Assembly (NCBI GenBank): GCA_002688925.1
Contig: NZEC01000015.1
Location: 1 to 56,427, forward strand
DNA from: an archaeon
GTDB taxonomy: Archaea; Nanobdellota; Nanobdellia; Woesearchaeales; GW2011-AR4
Length of the DNA: 56,427 nt
Direction of reading: 5' to 3'
Made by a program: the position numbers and the translations under genes. The notes beneath the pieces were generated by a model, which did no database searches, was not told where the DNA came from, and was given only the letters and a program-made list of their open reading frames with translations. Of this stretch, positions 39,971-48,321 are shown one piece after another; positions within the stretch are counted from its first letter, which is position 1; each line of letters starts with the position of its first letter.

Positions 39971-40716
39971 TAGAAAGAAAATTCGTATCGCAAAAAATTA
40001 AGGAGCATAAGATACAGGAATACATATCTGAAAACCTGAAAAATGTCGGCCATAGCCATACAAGGATGCTAAAGACTCCTCTTGGAGAAAAGATTGTTAT
40101 TTATGCTTCAAGGCCAGGACTTATTGTGGGAAGAAAAGGCCAGAATATAAAGGACTTGACAAAGACCTTAAAGAGCAGGTTTGAACTTGAAAATCCTCAG
40201 ATAGAGATAAGTGAGGTTGAGGGCATTAATCTGGATGCGAGCATAGTTGCTGAAAGGATTACCGGATCACTGGAAAGATTTGGCGGTGAAAAATTCAAGG
40301 CTGTAGGACATAAGACCATGGAAGCTGTCATGAATTCTGGGGCTTTAGGTGTTGAGATAATAGTGAGCGGCAAAATACCAAGCAGCAGGGCAAAATCATG
40401 GAGATTTTACTCAGGCTATCTTAAAAAATGCGGAGACATATCAATAGTTGGCGTTAGCAAAGCGCACGCGCAGGCAAAGCTTAAGACAGGAGTTGTAGGC
40501 ATTAAGGTAAGCATAATGCCTCCGGGAACAAAGCTGCCGGATAAAGTCGAGCTTAATGAAGAAAAGGAAGAAAATATAGAAGAGATTAAGGAAGAGGAAG
40601 CAAAGGATGTTAAGAAAGGCGGTGAAGAAAAAGAAGTTAAAGAAGAGCCAAAAAAAGCTGAGAAAGATCCTAATGAAAAAAGCAAAAAAAAGCGAGTGAA
40701 GAAAGATGAAAGCTAG
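39967..40716 (+). CDS. rps3: 30S ribosomal protein S3
   Basis: uS3 has 249 residues with the KH domain (IVIYASRPGLIVGRKGQNIKDLTK, around 42-65) and the C-terminal SSRAKSWRFYSGYLKK. The final 60 residues are Lys/Glu-rich low complexity. The start overlaps L22 by four bases. Confidence 0.94.
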   Translation: MIERKFVSQKIKEHKIQEYISENLKNVGHSHTRMLKTPLGEKIVIYASRPGLIVGRKGQNIKDLTKTLKSRFELENPQIEISEVEGINLDASIVAERITGSLERFGGEKFKAVGHKTMEAVMNSGALGVEIIVSGKIPSSRAKSWRFYSGYLKKCGDISIVGVSKAHAQAKLKTGVVGIKVSIMPPGTKLPDKVELNEEKEENIEEIKEEEAKDVKKGGEEKEVKEEPKKAEKDPNEKSKKKRVKKDES

Positions 40717-40954
40717 AGAAGTAAGAGGAATGGAAAAGAATATGTTTAACGAGAAAATCCTTGAGCTTAAAAAAGAATTAGTCAAGGTGAACGCTCAGAT
40801 AGTGATAGGTGCTGCTTTGAAGAATCCAGGCCAAGCCAGAAAAATAAAGAAAACCCTGGCAAAGATACTGACAATAGAAAAAGAAAAAGCCAACAAAAAA
40901 CCAACTAAAGTTTCAAAAGATTTGAAAAAACCAGAGGTAGGTAAAAAAGCATGA
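40706..40954 (+). CDS. rpl29: 50S ribosomal protein L29
   Basis: uL29 has 82 residues: MKAREVRGMEKNMFNEKILELKKELVKVNAQIVIGAALKNPGQARKIKKTLAKI is the typical two-helix core. The last 25 residues are a Lys-rich tail. The start overlaps S3 by 11 bases. Confidence 0.92.
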   Translation: MKAREVRGMEKNMFNEKILELKKELVKVNAQIVIGAALKNPGQARKIKKTLAKILTIEKEKANKKPTKVSKDLKKPEVGKKA

Positions 40955-41259
40955 GTGAAATTTGTGTAAAGTGCGGTTTGGTGAAAGAGCTATGCGTCTG
41001 TGAAACCATAGCTAAAGAGAGCCAGCTGATAAAAGTCTTCACAGAGGCCAAGAAATTCAGAAAAATATATACGATAATTGAGGGCATAGACCAAAAAGAG
41101 ATTGATATGAAGGATTTGGCTAAAAAATTGAAAGCCCAATTCGCGTGCGGCGGTACTGTAAAGGAAGGAAAAGTAGAGCTGCAAGGCAACCATAAAAACA
41201 AGGTAAAAGATGTATTAGTAAAGCTCGGTTTTTCACCGGATGCTATAGAAGTAAGATAA
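40951..41259 (+). CDS. translation initiation factor eIF1/SUI1
   Basis: The protein has 102 residues. A zinc-binding N-terminus (ICVKCGLVKELCVCE) precedes the SUI1 domain (KIYTIIEGIDQKEIDMKDLAKKLKAQFACGGTVKEG, GNHKNKVKDVLVKLGF). It checks start-codon selection on the small subunit. It overlaps L29 by four bases. The RNase P protein gene often found next to it in archaea is absent here. Confidence 0.93.
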   Translation: MSEICVKCGLVKELCVCETIAKESQLIKVFTEAKKFRKIYTIIEGIDQKEIDMKDLAKKLKAQFACGGTVKEGKVELQGNHKNKVKDVLVKLGFSPDAIEVR

Positions 41260-41265
41260 GATAAA

Positions 41266-41697
41266 ATGACTGCAGAAAAAATAAGCGGGAAAGAGAACAA
41301 GGATAAAGGCAAATGTGAAGACAGCAATTGTCCTGTTCATGGCAGATTAAAATGCAGAGGCAGGTCATTTACAGGCACTGTAATCTCTACCAGGATGCAA
41401 AAGACTGCAGTAGTGGAATGGGAAAGGAGGAATTATCTAAGAAAATATGAAAGGTTTGAAAAAAGAAGAAGCAAGGTAATGGCGCATAATACTGTATGTA
41501 TAAATGCGAAGGAGGGGGATATTGTTAAGATTATGGAGTGTAGGCCATTAAGCAAGTCCAAGAATTTTGTGATTGTGGAAGTTTTAGGTAAGGAGAGGCT
41601 GTTTAAGGAAAGAATGGAAGCAGAGGAAGAGTCAAAAGTTAAAAAAGATGATAAAAAAAGCGATGATAAAAAAGTTGAGAGTGAAGAGGCAGAATAA
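41266..41697 (+). CDS. rps17: 30S ribosomal protein S17
   Basis: uS17 has 143 residues: the core is LKCRGRSFTGTVISTRMQKTAVVEWERRNYLRKYERFEKRRSKVMAHN, then DIVKIMECRPLSKSKNF. Both ends are extended by charged low-complexity sequence (NKDKGKCEDSNC and a Lys/Asp/Glu tail). Confidence 0.94.
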   Translation: MTAEKISGKENKDKGKCEDSNCPVHGRLKCRGRSFTGTVISTRMQKTAVVEWERRNYLRKYERFEKRRSKVMAHNTVCINAKEGDIVKIMECRPLSKSKNFVIVEVLGKERLFKERMEAEEESKVKKDDKKSDDKKVESEEAE

Positions 41698-41699
41698 AA

Positions 41700-42101
41700 A
41701 TGCAGGCATTAAAATCAAAAATAACCAAAGCGCTTCCCATAGGGAGTGAAGTTGAAACGTGCGATAATTCAGGAGCAAAAATAGTCAAGATATTCACAGT
41801 TGTCGGAAGCAAGACTACTAAAGGAAGGGTTCCGTCAGCGGGTGTTGCTGACCTGGTTATGGCTTCTGTAAGAAGGGGCAGGCCGGATATGAGAAAGCAG
41901 GTTGTTCATGCTATTATTGTTAGGCAAAAAAAAGAATATAAGAGAACTGACGGATCGAGGATAAAGTTTGAGGATAATGCAGTGGTTGTCTTAAAGGATG
42001 AAAAGGGAAACCCGAAAGGTACAATGTTCAAGGGCGCCATAGCCAAAGAAGTGTGTGAAAGATGGCCGGCTGTCGCTAAAATAGCCAGCATTGTTGTCTA
42101 A
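41700..42101 (+). CDS. rpl14: 50S ribosomal protein L14
   Basis: uL14 has 133 residues: ALPIGSEVETCDNSGAKIVKI, VVGSKTTKGRVPSAGVADLV, and IRFEDNA-type region RIKFEDNAVVVLKDEKGNPKGTMFKGAIAKEVC. It is the standard archaeal form. Confidence 0.95.
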   Translation: MQALKSKITKALPIGSEVETCDNSGAKIVKIFTVVGSKTTKGRVPSAGVADLVMASVRRGRPDMRKQVVHAIIVRQKKEYKRTDGSRIKFEDNAVVVLKDEKGNPKGTMFKGAIAKEVCERWPAVAKIASIVV

Positions 42102-42132
42102 AATATTTTCAAAATAAGATTTATAGGATAAA

Positions 42133-42513
42133 ATGAAAACAAAATTTTCAAAATCATGGAATGGAAGCGTGCAGCCAAGGAAGCAGAGAAAATACAGGCA
42201 TAATGCTCCCCTTCATATCAGGCAAAAATTTGTCAATGTGCATCTATCAAAAGTGCTGCGGGAAAAATACAATAAAAGAAGTGTGAGCCTGAAAAAAGGG
42301 GATAGTGTTAAGATACTAAGAGGGCAGTTTAAGAATAAAACCGGGAAGGTTGATGAAGTCAATTTAAAAAAAACCAGGGTGTATGTTAATGGCATAGAAA
42401 TTGTCAAGAAAGACGGTACAAAAGCAAGATATCCTTTAAACCCGTCAAATTTAATGATTGCTGAAATTAATACAGATGATAAGATGAGACAAAAAAATTT
42501 AGAGAGGAAATAG
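42133..42513 (+). CDS. rpl24: 50S ribosomal protein L24
   Basis: uL24 has 126 residues: KFSKSWNGSVQPRKQRKYRHNAPLHIRQKFVNVHLSK is the archaeal N-terminal extension, followed by the KOW motif VKILRGQFKNKTGKVDEVNLKKTRVYV. It nucleates 50S assembly. Confidence 0.93.
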   Translation: MKTKFSKSWNGSVQPRKQRKYRHNAPLHIRQKFVNVHLSKVLREKYNKRSVSLKKGDSVKILRGQFKNKTGKVDEVNLKKTRVYVNGIEIVKKDGTKARYPLNPSNLMIAEINTDDKMRQKNLERK

Positions 42514-42514
42514 A

Positions 42515-43210
42515 ATGTCAAAGCACCTAAATAGGCATTTTGCCCCTAAAACATGGAAGATAAAGAGAAAGGGAATCAAGTACATTACAAAACCCAGTCC
42601 TGGTCCTCATAAAAAAAGTATATCTGTCCCATTAAATGTTGTGTTGAGGGATATCCTTGATTATGCGTCCAATAACAAGGAGTCTAGGCATATTCTGGAA
42701 ACAAAGAATGTCACTATTGACGGCATAAGAAGAAAAGATTACAGGTTTCCTGTTGGGCTGTTTGATGTCTTATCATTAAATGAGATTGATGAGCACTTTA
42801 GGATTATTTTGACTAAAATGGGCAAAATAGACCTGATTAAAGTAAGCAAGGATGAGAGCAGCATTAAGATATGCAAGATAACAGGGAAAAGCGTGGTTAA
42901 GGGAAAAATCCAATTAAACCTATATGATGGGAAAAGCAAACTTGTTACAGATAAAAGCTACAAAGTAGGAGATAGTATTTTGCTTTCCCTGGGTAAAGGC
43001 AAGAATGAGATAAAAAAACATGTTGGGCTTGGCAAGAATGTGTTAGTATACCTTACAGGCGGAAAGCATATTGGCCAGGTTGGAAAAGTCCAGGATATAA
43101 AGGGAAATAGGATTGTGTATAAGAGTGAAAATGGAGATGTAGTTGAGACATTAAAAGAGTATGCATTTCCTGTAGGCGAAGAAAAACCATTAATCACTTT
43201 ATCAAATTAA
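42515..43210 (+). CDS. rps4e: 30S ribosomal protein S4e
   Basis: eS4 is an archaeal/eukaryotic protein, 231 residues: MSKHLNRHFAPKTWKIKRKG, SVPLNVVLRDILDYASNNKE, a S4-like RNA-binding middle and a KOW motif near VLVYLTGGKHIGQVGKVQDIKGNRIVYKSENGD. The order L24, S4e, L5 is the archaeal order. Confidence 0.94.
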   Translation: MSKHLNRHFAPKTWKIKRKGIKYITKPSPGPHKKSISVPLNVVLRDILDYASNNKESRHILETKNVTIDGIRRKDYRFPVGLFDVLSLNEIDEHFRIILTKMGKIDLIKVSKDESSIKICKITGKSVVKGKIQLNLYDGKSKLVTDKSYKVGDSILLSLGKGKNEIKKHVGLGKNVLVYLTGGKHIGQVGKVQDIKGNRIVYKSENGDVVETLKEYAFPVGEEKPLITLSN

Positions 43211-43223
43211 TAGAGCAAATAAG

Positions 43224-43733
43224 ATGAACGCTATGAAACAGATAAGTGTAGAAAAAGTAACCTTGAACATTGGCGCTGGGAAAGACCAGGCTAGATTAGA
43301 GAAGGGAATAAAATTAATCAATAGTATAGCGGGCCATAATCCTGTCAGGACATTTGCAAAAAAAAGAATACAGGAATGGGGGCTAAGGCCTGGTTTGCCA
43401 ATAGGATGTAAATTAACCTTGAGAAAACAAAAAGCTTTGGAAATGATAAAACGGCTTTTAGAATCCAAAGACAATACTCTGAGGCCAAGTAATTTTGACA
43501 ATGAGGGAAATATATCATTTGGGATATCTGAGTATATCTATATCCCAGGAGTTAAGTATAATCCTGATATAGGGATCATGGGGCTGCAGGTTTGTGTTAC
43601 ACTGAAAAGAAGCGGATTCAGGGTAAAGTCAAGAGCCTTAAAAAAACATCATATTCCAAGAAGGCACAGGATAAAAAAAGAAGAATCAATAGATTTTATG
43701 AAAAATAATTTTGGTTTAAAGACAGGAGAATAA
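43224..43733 (+). CDS. rpl5: 50S ribosomal protein L5
   Basis: uL5 has 169 residues: [58 protein letters not shown], and [34 protein letters not shown]. It contacts 5S rRNA. No 5S rRNA gene is in the window. Confidence 0.95.
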   Translation: MNAMKQISVEKVTLNIGAGKDQARLEKGIKLINSIAGHNPVRTFAKKRIQEWGLRPGLPIGCKLTLRKQKALEMIKRLLESKDNTLRPSNFDNEGNISFGISEYIYIPGVKYNPDIGIMGLQVCVTLKRSGFRVKSRALKKHHIPRRHRIKKEESIDFMKNNFGLKTGE

Positions 43734-43734
43734 A

Positions 43735-43965
43735 ATGACATACAGCAATCATAAAAAGGCGTTTAAGCAGCTTAAAGCTAAGCCGGTAAAGCTTAAGAAA
43801 TTTATAAAGCATAATTCATCTAAAAAAAGAAGTTGCGGGTTTTCCCAAAAAAGATGCGGAAGATGTGGAAGGATAAGGGGCCATATTAGCAGTTATGGGC
43901 TGCACTTATGCAGGCAGTGTTTCAGGGAAACGGCAGCAAATCTTGGGTTTAAGAAATATGGTTGA
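43735..43965 (+). CDS. rps14: 30S ribosomal protein S14, zinc-binding type
   Basis: uS14 has 76 residues, longer than the usual 50-60 because of a basic N-terminal extension. The zinc motif is [22 protein letters not shown] (four Cys), followed by [14 protein letters not shown]. It starts one base after the L5 stop. Confidence 0.93.
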   Translation: MTYSNHKKAFKQLKAKPVKLKKFIKHNSSKKRSCGFSQKRCGRCGRIRGHISSYGLHLCRQCFRETAANLGFKKYG

Positions 43966-43974
43966 GGTTAAAAA

Positions 43975-44367
43975 ATGTCATTAAATGATCCGTTAGCAAA
44001 TGCCTTATCGACAATTTTGAACGATACAAAGGTAGGAAGGAGTGAGAGTAAGATAAGGCCATCTTCGAAAATTATCAAGAAGGTGCTTGAAGTAATGAAA
44101 GACAATAGTTACATTGGCGCTTTTGAGGAGATTGAAGACGGCAAAGGGGGCTTAATAAAAGTAAACTTGCTTGGAAACATAAACAAATGCGGAGTTATTA
44201 AGCCGAGGTATAGTATTAAAAAAAATGAATTTGAAAGTTTTGAAGAGAGATATCTGCTTGCCAGGGATATGGGGATTTTGATTTTGTCAACCCCTCAAGG
44301 CATTATGATGCATAATGATGCTAAGAAGAAAAATGTTGGGGGCAGATTATTAGCTTATTGTTATTAA
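43975..44367 (+). CDS. rps8: 30S ribosomal protein S8
   Basis: uS8 has 130 residues: [49 protein letters not shown], and [29 protein letters not shown] at the end, the archaeal form. Confidence 0.95.
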   Translation: MSLNDPLANALSTILNDTKVGRSESKIRPSSKIIKKVLEVMKDNSYIGAFEEIEDGKGGLIKVNLLGNINKCGVIKPRYSIKKNEFESFEERYLLARDMGILILSTPQGIMMHNDAKKKNVGGRLLAYCY

Positions 44368-44368
44368 A

Positions 44369-44932
44369 ATGGCAGAAGGAAAAACAAAACGCAAAGTATT
44401 GAGCAGCAAGATAACTATACCCAAGGGTGTAGAGGCAAAGTTAGATAAGGCTATATTGATTTTAAAGGGAGCTAAAGGAGAAGTAAAAAGAGATTTTTCA
44501 GACAAGAAAATAAGCATAAGTTATGCAGAAAATGAAATAATATTAAAAGCTGTTAAGTTTGACAAGGTAAGTAAAAAACTGATAAAATCATATGCTGCGC
44601 ATATCAAGAATATGATAGGCGGCAGTTTAGGGGGGCATAAATACACTTTGAAGATATGTTCCGGGCATTTTCCTATGAATGTTTCTACAAGCAATAATCA
44701 GCTTATTGTGAAAAATTTTTTAGGGGAAAAAATTCCAAGGACCCTTAATTTAAAAGAAGGGGCTGCAGTCAAAGTGGAGGGAGATTTAATTGTTGTGGAA
44801 AGTTCAAGCAAGGAAATTGCAGGGCAGGTAAGCGCGGATATAGAACAGCTTACAAAAAGAGCAGGATATGATGGAAGGGTTTTCCAGGATGGCTGCTATA
44901 TCATTTCCAAAGACGGAAAGGAGATAAAATAA
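44369..44932 (+). CDS. rpl6: 50S ribosomal protein L6
   Basis: uL6 has 187 residues: KITIPKGVEAKLDKAILILKGAKGEVKRDF, AAHIKNMIGGSLGGHKYTLKICSGHFPM and QLTKRAGYDGRVFQDGCYIISKDGKEI at the C-terminus. It sits near the sarcin-ricin loop. Confidence 0.94.
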   Translation: MAEGKTKRKVLSSKITIPKGVEAKLDKAILILKGAKGEVKRDFSDKKISISYAENEIILKAVKFDKVSKKLIKSYAAHIKNMIGGSLGGHKYTLKICSGHFPMNVSTSNNQLIVKNFLGEKIPRTLNLKEGAAVKVEGDLIVVESSSKEIAGQVSADIEQLTKRAGYDGRVFQDGCYIISKDGKEIK

Positions 44933-44944
44933 TACTATAATAAA

Positions 44945-45550
44945 ATGGCATTGATAAAAGAACTGCTGCAGATCAGGAAGCGGATTAAAAGCAAAAAGCC
45001 GGATTTTCTCAGGCAGGACCATCATAAAAAATCCAGGCTCAAGAAAAAATGGAGAAGGCCTAAAGGTCTGCAGTCAAAAGTAAGGCTAAAGCTGCATGGC
45101 AGGTTAAGAAAAGTGTCATCCGGATATAGAAGCCCAAGAGAAACAAGGTGCCTGCATAAGAACGGGTTAAATCAAAAAATTGTCAGGTCAGCAGGGGATT
45201 TGGAAAGCCTTGATCCCAAAAAAGACGGCATTGTTATTTCATCCGCATTAGGAGATAAAAAAAGAATTGTTATAATAAAAAAGGCAAAAAGTTCTGGATT
45301 TGATATCCTCAATATTAGGAATCCTGATGAGTTTGTAAAAAAAATTGAAGATAATATTCAAGCAAAAAAGAAATCCAAGCAAGAGAAGAAGAAAAAAGCC
45401 GAAGAAAAAAAGCAAAAACGATTGGCAGATAAGGTGAAGGAAAAAGAGGCTGAGAAAAGTAAGGATGATAAGAGCAAAACAGATGAGAAAGGAGAGAAAG
45501 ATGCAGAGAAAAAGGAGAAAGAAAAAATATTGACGCAGAGGGAGAGATAA
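44945..45550 (+). CDS. rpl32e: 50S ribosomal protein L32e
   Basis: eL32 has 201 residues, of which the last 60 are a Lys/Glu/Asp-rich low-complexity tail. The core is KPDFLRQDHHKKSRLKKKWRRPKGLQSKVRLKLHGRLRKVSSGYRSPRETRCLHKNGL, then VISSALGDKKRIVIIKKAKSSGFDILNI. Confidence 0.93.
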   Translation: MALIKELLQIRKRIKSKKPDFLRQDHHKKSRLKKKWRRPKGLQSKVRLKLHGRLRKVSSGYRSPRETRCLHKNGLNQKIVRSAGDLESLDPKKDGIVISSALGDKKRIVIIKKAKSSGFDILNIRNPDEFVKKIEDNIQAKKKSKQEKKKKAEEKKQKRLADKVKEKEAEKSKDDKSKTDEKGEKDAEKKEKEKILTQRER

Positions 45551-45551
45551 A

Positions 45552-46001
45552 ATGCAACTTAAAATACAAAAAAGGCTTGCTGCTCAGATCTTAAAATCTT
45601 CAGAAAAGAGTATCTGGCTTGACTCAAGCAGGCTGGATGAGATAAAAGAAGCTATAACAAAGGTTGACATAAAATCACTGATAAAAGACAAGGCTATCAA
45701 AGGCAAACAGAAAAAGGGAATTTCAAAATCAAGGATAAGGAAGAATAAAGAGCAGAAAAGGAAAGGAAGAAGGAGCGGAGCCGGATCAATAAAGGGCGGC
45801 AGAAATGCAAGGCTGGCGAAAAAAAGGAGATGGATTAACCGAATAAGAGTGCAAAGAGAATTTTTGCAAAATCTGAAAGGAAAGGATGTGATTAACAGTT
45901 CCTCTTACAGATCTCTTTACCTAAAAAGCAAAGGTGGTTTTTTCAGAAGCAAAAGGCACATTAAAGTGTATATGCAAGAACACAATATAATCAAAAAATG
46001 A
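45552..46001 (+). CDS. rpl19e: 50S ribosomal protein L19e
   Basis: eL19 has 149 residues: QLKIQKRLAAQILKSSEKSIWLDSSRLDEIKEAITKVDIKSLI, then KGRRSGAGSIKGGRNARLAKKRRWINRIRVQREFLQNLK, an all-helical archaeal/eukaryotic protein. Confidence 0.94.
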   Translation: MQLKIQKRLAAQILKSSEKSIWLDSSRLDEIKEAITKVDIKSLIKDKAIKGKQKKGISKSRIRKNKEQKRKGRRSGAGSIKGGRNARLAKKRRWINRIRVQREFLQNLKGKDVINSSSYRSLYLKSKGGFFRSKRHIKVYMQEHNIIKK

Positions 46002-46534
46002 AAAAAAGCAATACTTACACTGTGGAATTCAGGAGAAAACGGGAAGGAAATACAAATTACAGAAAGAGGCTAAAAATACTTTCCTCAAATAAGCCAAGAT
46101 TAGTTGTAAGAAAATCATTAAAAAATATGCAGGCTGCCATAGTGGATTATGATAAGAAAGGAGATAGAATAATAACATGTTCTCATTCAAGTAATCTGAA
46201 AAAGTTTGGATGGGCCCATAATACCGGGAATATGCCTGCAGCTTATCTTGTAGGATTTTTGCTGGGAAAAAGAGCAAAGAATGCGAAAATAGACAATGCT
46301 GTACTTGATATTGGGCTTCAGAAGTCTGTAAATGGCTCAAGAATCTATGCTGTGCTTAATGGTGTATTGGATGCCGGCTTGAAGATTCCGCACGATGAGA
46401 AAGTTTTGCCGAAAAAAGAGAGGATTGCAGGTGGACATATAACAAAATATGCAGCCCTATTAAAAAAAGATACAGCTGATATTGCTAAGAAATTTGAAGA
46501 GGTAAAAAATAATATTGATAAAAACGGGAAATAA
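45998..46534 (+). CDS. rpl18: 50S ribosomal protein L18
   Basis: uL18 has 178 residues: YTVEFRRKREGNTNYRKRLKILSSNKPRLVVRKSLKNMQ, WAHNTGNMPAAYLVGFLLGKRAKN and VLDAGLKIPHDEKVLPKKERIAGGHI. It binds 5S rRNA with L5. It overlaps L19e by four bases. Confidence 0.94.
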   Translation: MKKSNTYTVEFRRKREGNTNYRKRLKILSSNKPRLVVRKSLKNMQAAIVDYDKKGDRIITCSHSSNLKKFGWAHNTGNMPAAYLVGFLLGKRAKNAKIDNAVLDIGLQKSVNGSRIYAVLNGVLDAGLKIPHDEKVLPKKERIAGGHITKYAALLKKDTADIAKKFEEVKNNIDKNGK

Positions 46535-46538
46535 TAAA

Positions 46539-47420
46539 ATGACAGAAAAAGAAAAAGCTGAAGATGCTGCAGAAGCAAAAACAGCCGAAAAAAAACCTGA
46601 AGTGCAAGCTAAAGAAAAGCCGAAGGCAGAAGCTGAAGAGAAAAAGCCAGAAGCTGTGAATAAAGAAGATACTAGTTCAAAGGATATTAAAAAAAATGCC
46701 AAAAGTTCCGGAAGGTTCAGAGAATTTGACAAAGAAAGCTGGAAGCCAAAAACAGATTTAGGGGTAAAGGTCAAATCAGGAGAGATTAATAACATCAACC
46801 AGGTATTGGACAGCAAATTTAAAATTTTGGAGCAGGGGATAGTTGATGTGCTGCTGCCGAACTTAAGCTCAGATTTATTATTAGTAGGCCAGTCAAAAGG
46901 AAAATTTGGAGGCGGCCAAAGAAGAGTATTCAGGCAGACGCAAAAAAAGACGCAAGAAGGAAATAAGCCTAAATTCGGAACTTTTGCTATAGTTGGAAAT
47001 GAAGATGGGCTTGTTGGCATTGGATATGGCAAGAGTAAAGAGACTGTGCCTGCAAGAGAAAAAGCGATTAGAAATGCAAAACTGAATATTATAAGAGTTT
47101 TAAGGGGATGCGGCAGCTGGCAATGTGAGTGCAATAATCCCCATACAATCCCATTTGCTGTTGAAGGGAAATATGGCTCAGTAATAGTAAAGCTAATGCC
47201 TGCTCCGAGAGGAACGGGATTATGCATTGAAGGAGAGTGCAGCAAAATACTCAAGATTGCAGGAATAAAAGATGTATGGTCGCAGACTTTTGGCCAGACA
47301 AAGACAAAACTAAATTTGATTTATGCCTGTTTTGATGCAGTCAAAAAGCTAACTGAGATAAAAGTGCAGAAAGAAGCTGCTAAAAAATTAAGTATTATTA
47401 AAGAAGCTGTAAGTGATTGA
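46539..47420 (+). CDS. rps5: 30S ribosomal protein S5
   Basis: uS5 has 293 residues from ATG 46539, which follows the AATAAA seen before most starts in this operon; an in-frame TTG at 46515 lies inside L18. The first 75 residues are an Ala/Glu/Lys-rich low-complexity extension. The core is PNLSSDLLLVGQSKGKFGGGQRRVFRQTQKKTQEGNKPKFGTFAIVGNEDGLVGIGYGKSKE and LKLMPAPRGTGLCIEGECSKILKIAGIKDVWSQTFGQTKTKLNL-type archaeal second half (MPAPRGTGLCIEGEC). Confidence 0.94.
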   Translation: MTEKEKAEDAAEAKTAEKKPEVQAKEKPKAEAEEKKPEAVNKEDTSSKDIKKNAKSSGRFREFDKESWKPKTDLGVKVKSGEINNINQVLDSKFKILEQGIVDVLLPNLSSDLLLVGQSKGKFGGGQRRVFRQTQKKTQEGNKPKFGTFAIVGNEDGLVGIGYGKSKETVPAREKAIRNAKLNIIRVLRGCGSWQCECNNPHTIPFAVEGKYGSVIVKLMPAPRGTGLCIEGECSKILKIAGIKDVWSQTFGQTKTKLNLIYACFDAVKKLTEIKVQKEAAKKLSIIKEAVSD

Positions 47421-47421
47421 A

Positions 47422-47865
47422 ATGGAAACAAATAATGAAAAGATAGCCATTATCAGAGTAAGGGGAATTACTGGCATAAAGCATGATATCAGCAAGACTC
47501 TTAAGCAGATGCTGCTCCATAAAAAAAATTTTTGTGTTGTTGTGCCAAAAAATAAGTTCTATCTTGGGATGATTCAAAAAATCAAGGATTATGTCACATG
47601 GGGAGAAGTTGATGAGAAAGTGTATAATTCCCTTGTGGAGAAAAAAGGAGAGGTGTATACGAGAAGGCTGTCCGATAGACAGGGAAAAATAAAATATAAC
47701 AGGTTCATTGAGGTTAGTGGCAGGAAAATAAAAAAATATTTCAGGCTAAACAGCCCAAAAAAGGGATTTGGAAGAAAAGGGATAAAAGTTTCATTTGTTA
47801 AAGGCGGCGGCTTAGGATACAGGAAAGATAAGATTAACGAGCTGATTGGAAGGATGAATTATTAA
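47422..47865 (+). CDS. rpl30: 50S ribosomal protein L30
   Basis: uL30 has 147 residues from ATG 47422, right after the S5 stop: KIAIIRVRGITGIKHDISKTLKQMLLHKKNFCVVVP, then FGRKGIKVSFVKGGGLGYRKDKINELIGRMNY. It is the longer archaeal form. Confidence 0.94.
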   Translation: METNNEKIAIIRVRGITGIKHDISKTLKQMLLHKKNFCVVVPKNKFYLGMIQKIKDYVTWGEVDEKVYNSLVEKKGEVYTRRLSDRQGKIKYNRFIEVSGRKIKKYFRLNSPKKGFGRKGIKVSFVKGGGLGYRKDKINELIGRMNY

Positions 47866-47866
47866 A

Positions 47867-48316
47867 ATGATAAACAAAAGAAAGAAAAATGTAAGGCAGA
47901 GAGGCTCTATGACCCATGGCTGGGGCTCCAAGAAAAAGCATAGAGGTGCTGGGAATAGAGGTGGAAAGGGTTTAGCTGGAACTGGCAAAAGGTCTGACAA
48001 CAAAAAGCCGTCCATATGGAACAATAAGTATTTTGGAAAATATGGATTTAAGAGCAAATCAAGAAAAAATATTGTTGCGACAAACATACTATATTTAGAG
48101 CAAAATTTACCTGCTTTGAATTCAGAAAAATTAATAAGCAAAGAAAATGACTTTTATTCTGTTGATCTTGAAAAGATTGGCTTTAACAAGCTTTTAAGCA
48201 AAGGGAAAATCAGCAATAAGTACAGGATAAAAGTTCCCTATGCCTCTAAAAAGGCTATAGAAAAAATAAAAAAGGGCGGTGGAGAAGTTATTCTGCCAAA
48301 ACAGGATAAAGAATAA
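47867..48316 (+). CDS. rpl15: 50S ribosomal protein L15
   Basis: uL15 has 149 residues: RQRGSMTHGWGSKKKHRGAGNRGGKGLAGTGKRSDNKKPS in the first part and GEVILPKQDKE at the end. It is the last large-subunit gene before secY. Confidence 0.93.
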   Translation: MINKRKKNVRQRGSMTHGWGSKKKHRGAGNRGGKGLAGTGKRSDNKKPSIWNNKYFGKYGFKSKSRKNIVATNILYLEQNLPALNSEKLISKENDFYSVDLEKIGFNKLLSKGKISNKYRIKVPYASKKAIEKIKKGGGEVILPKQDKE

Positions 48317-48321
48317 TCAAA

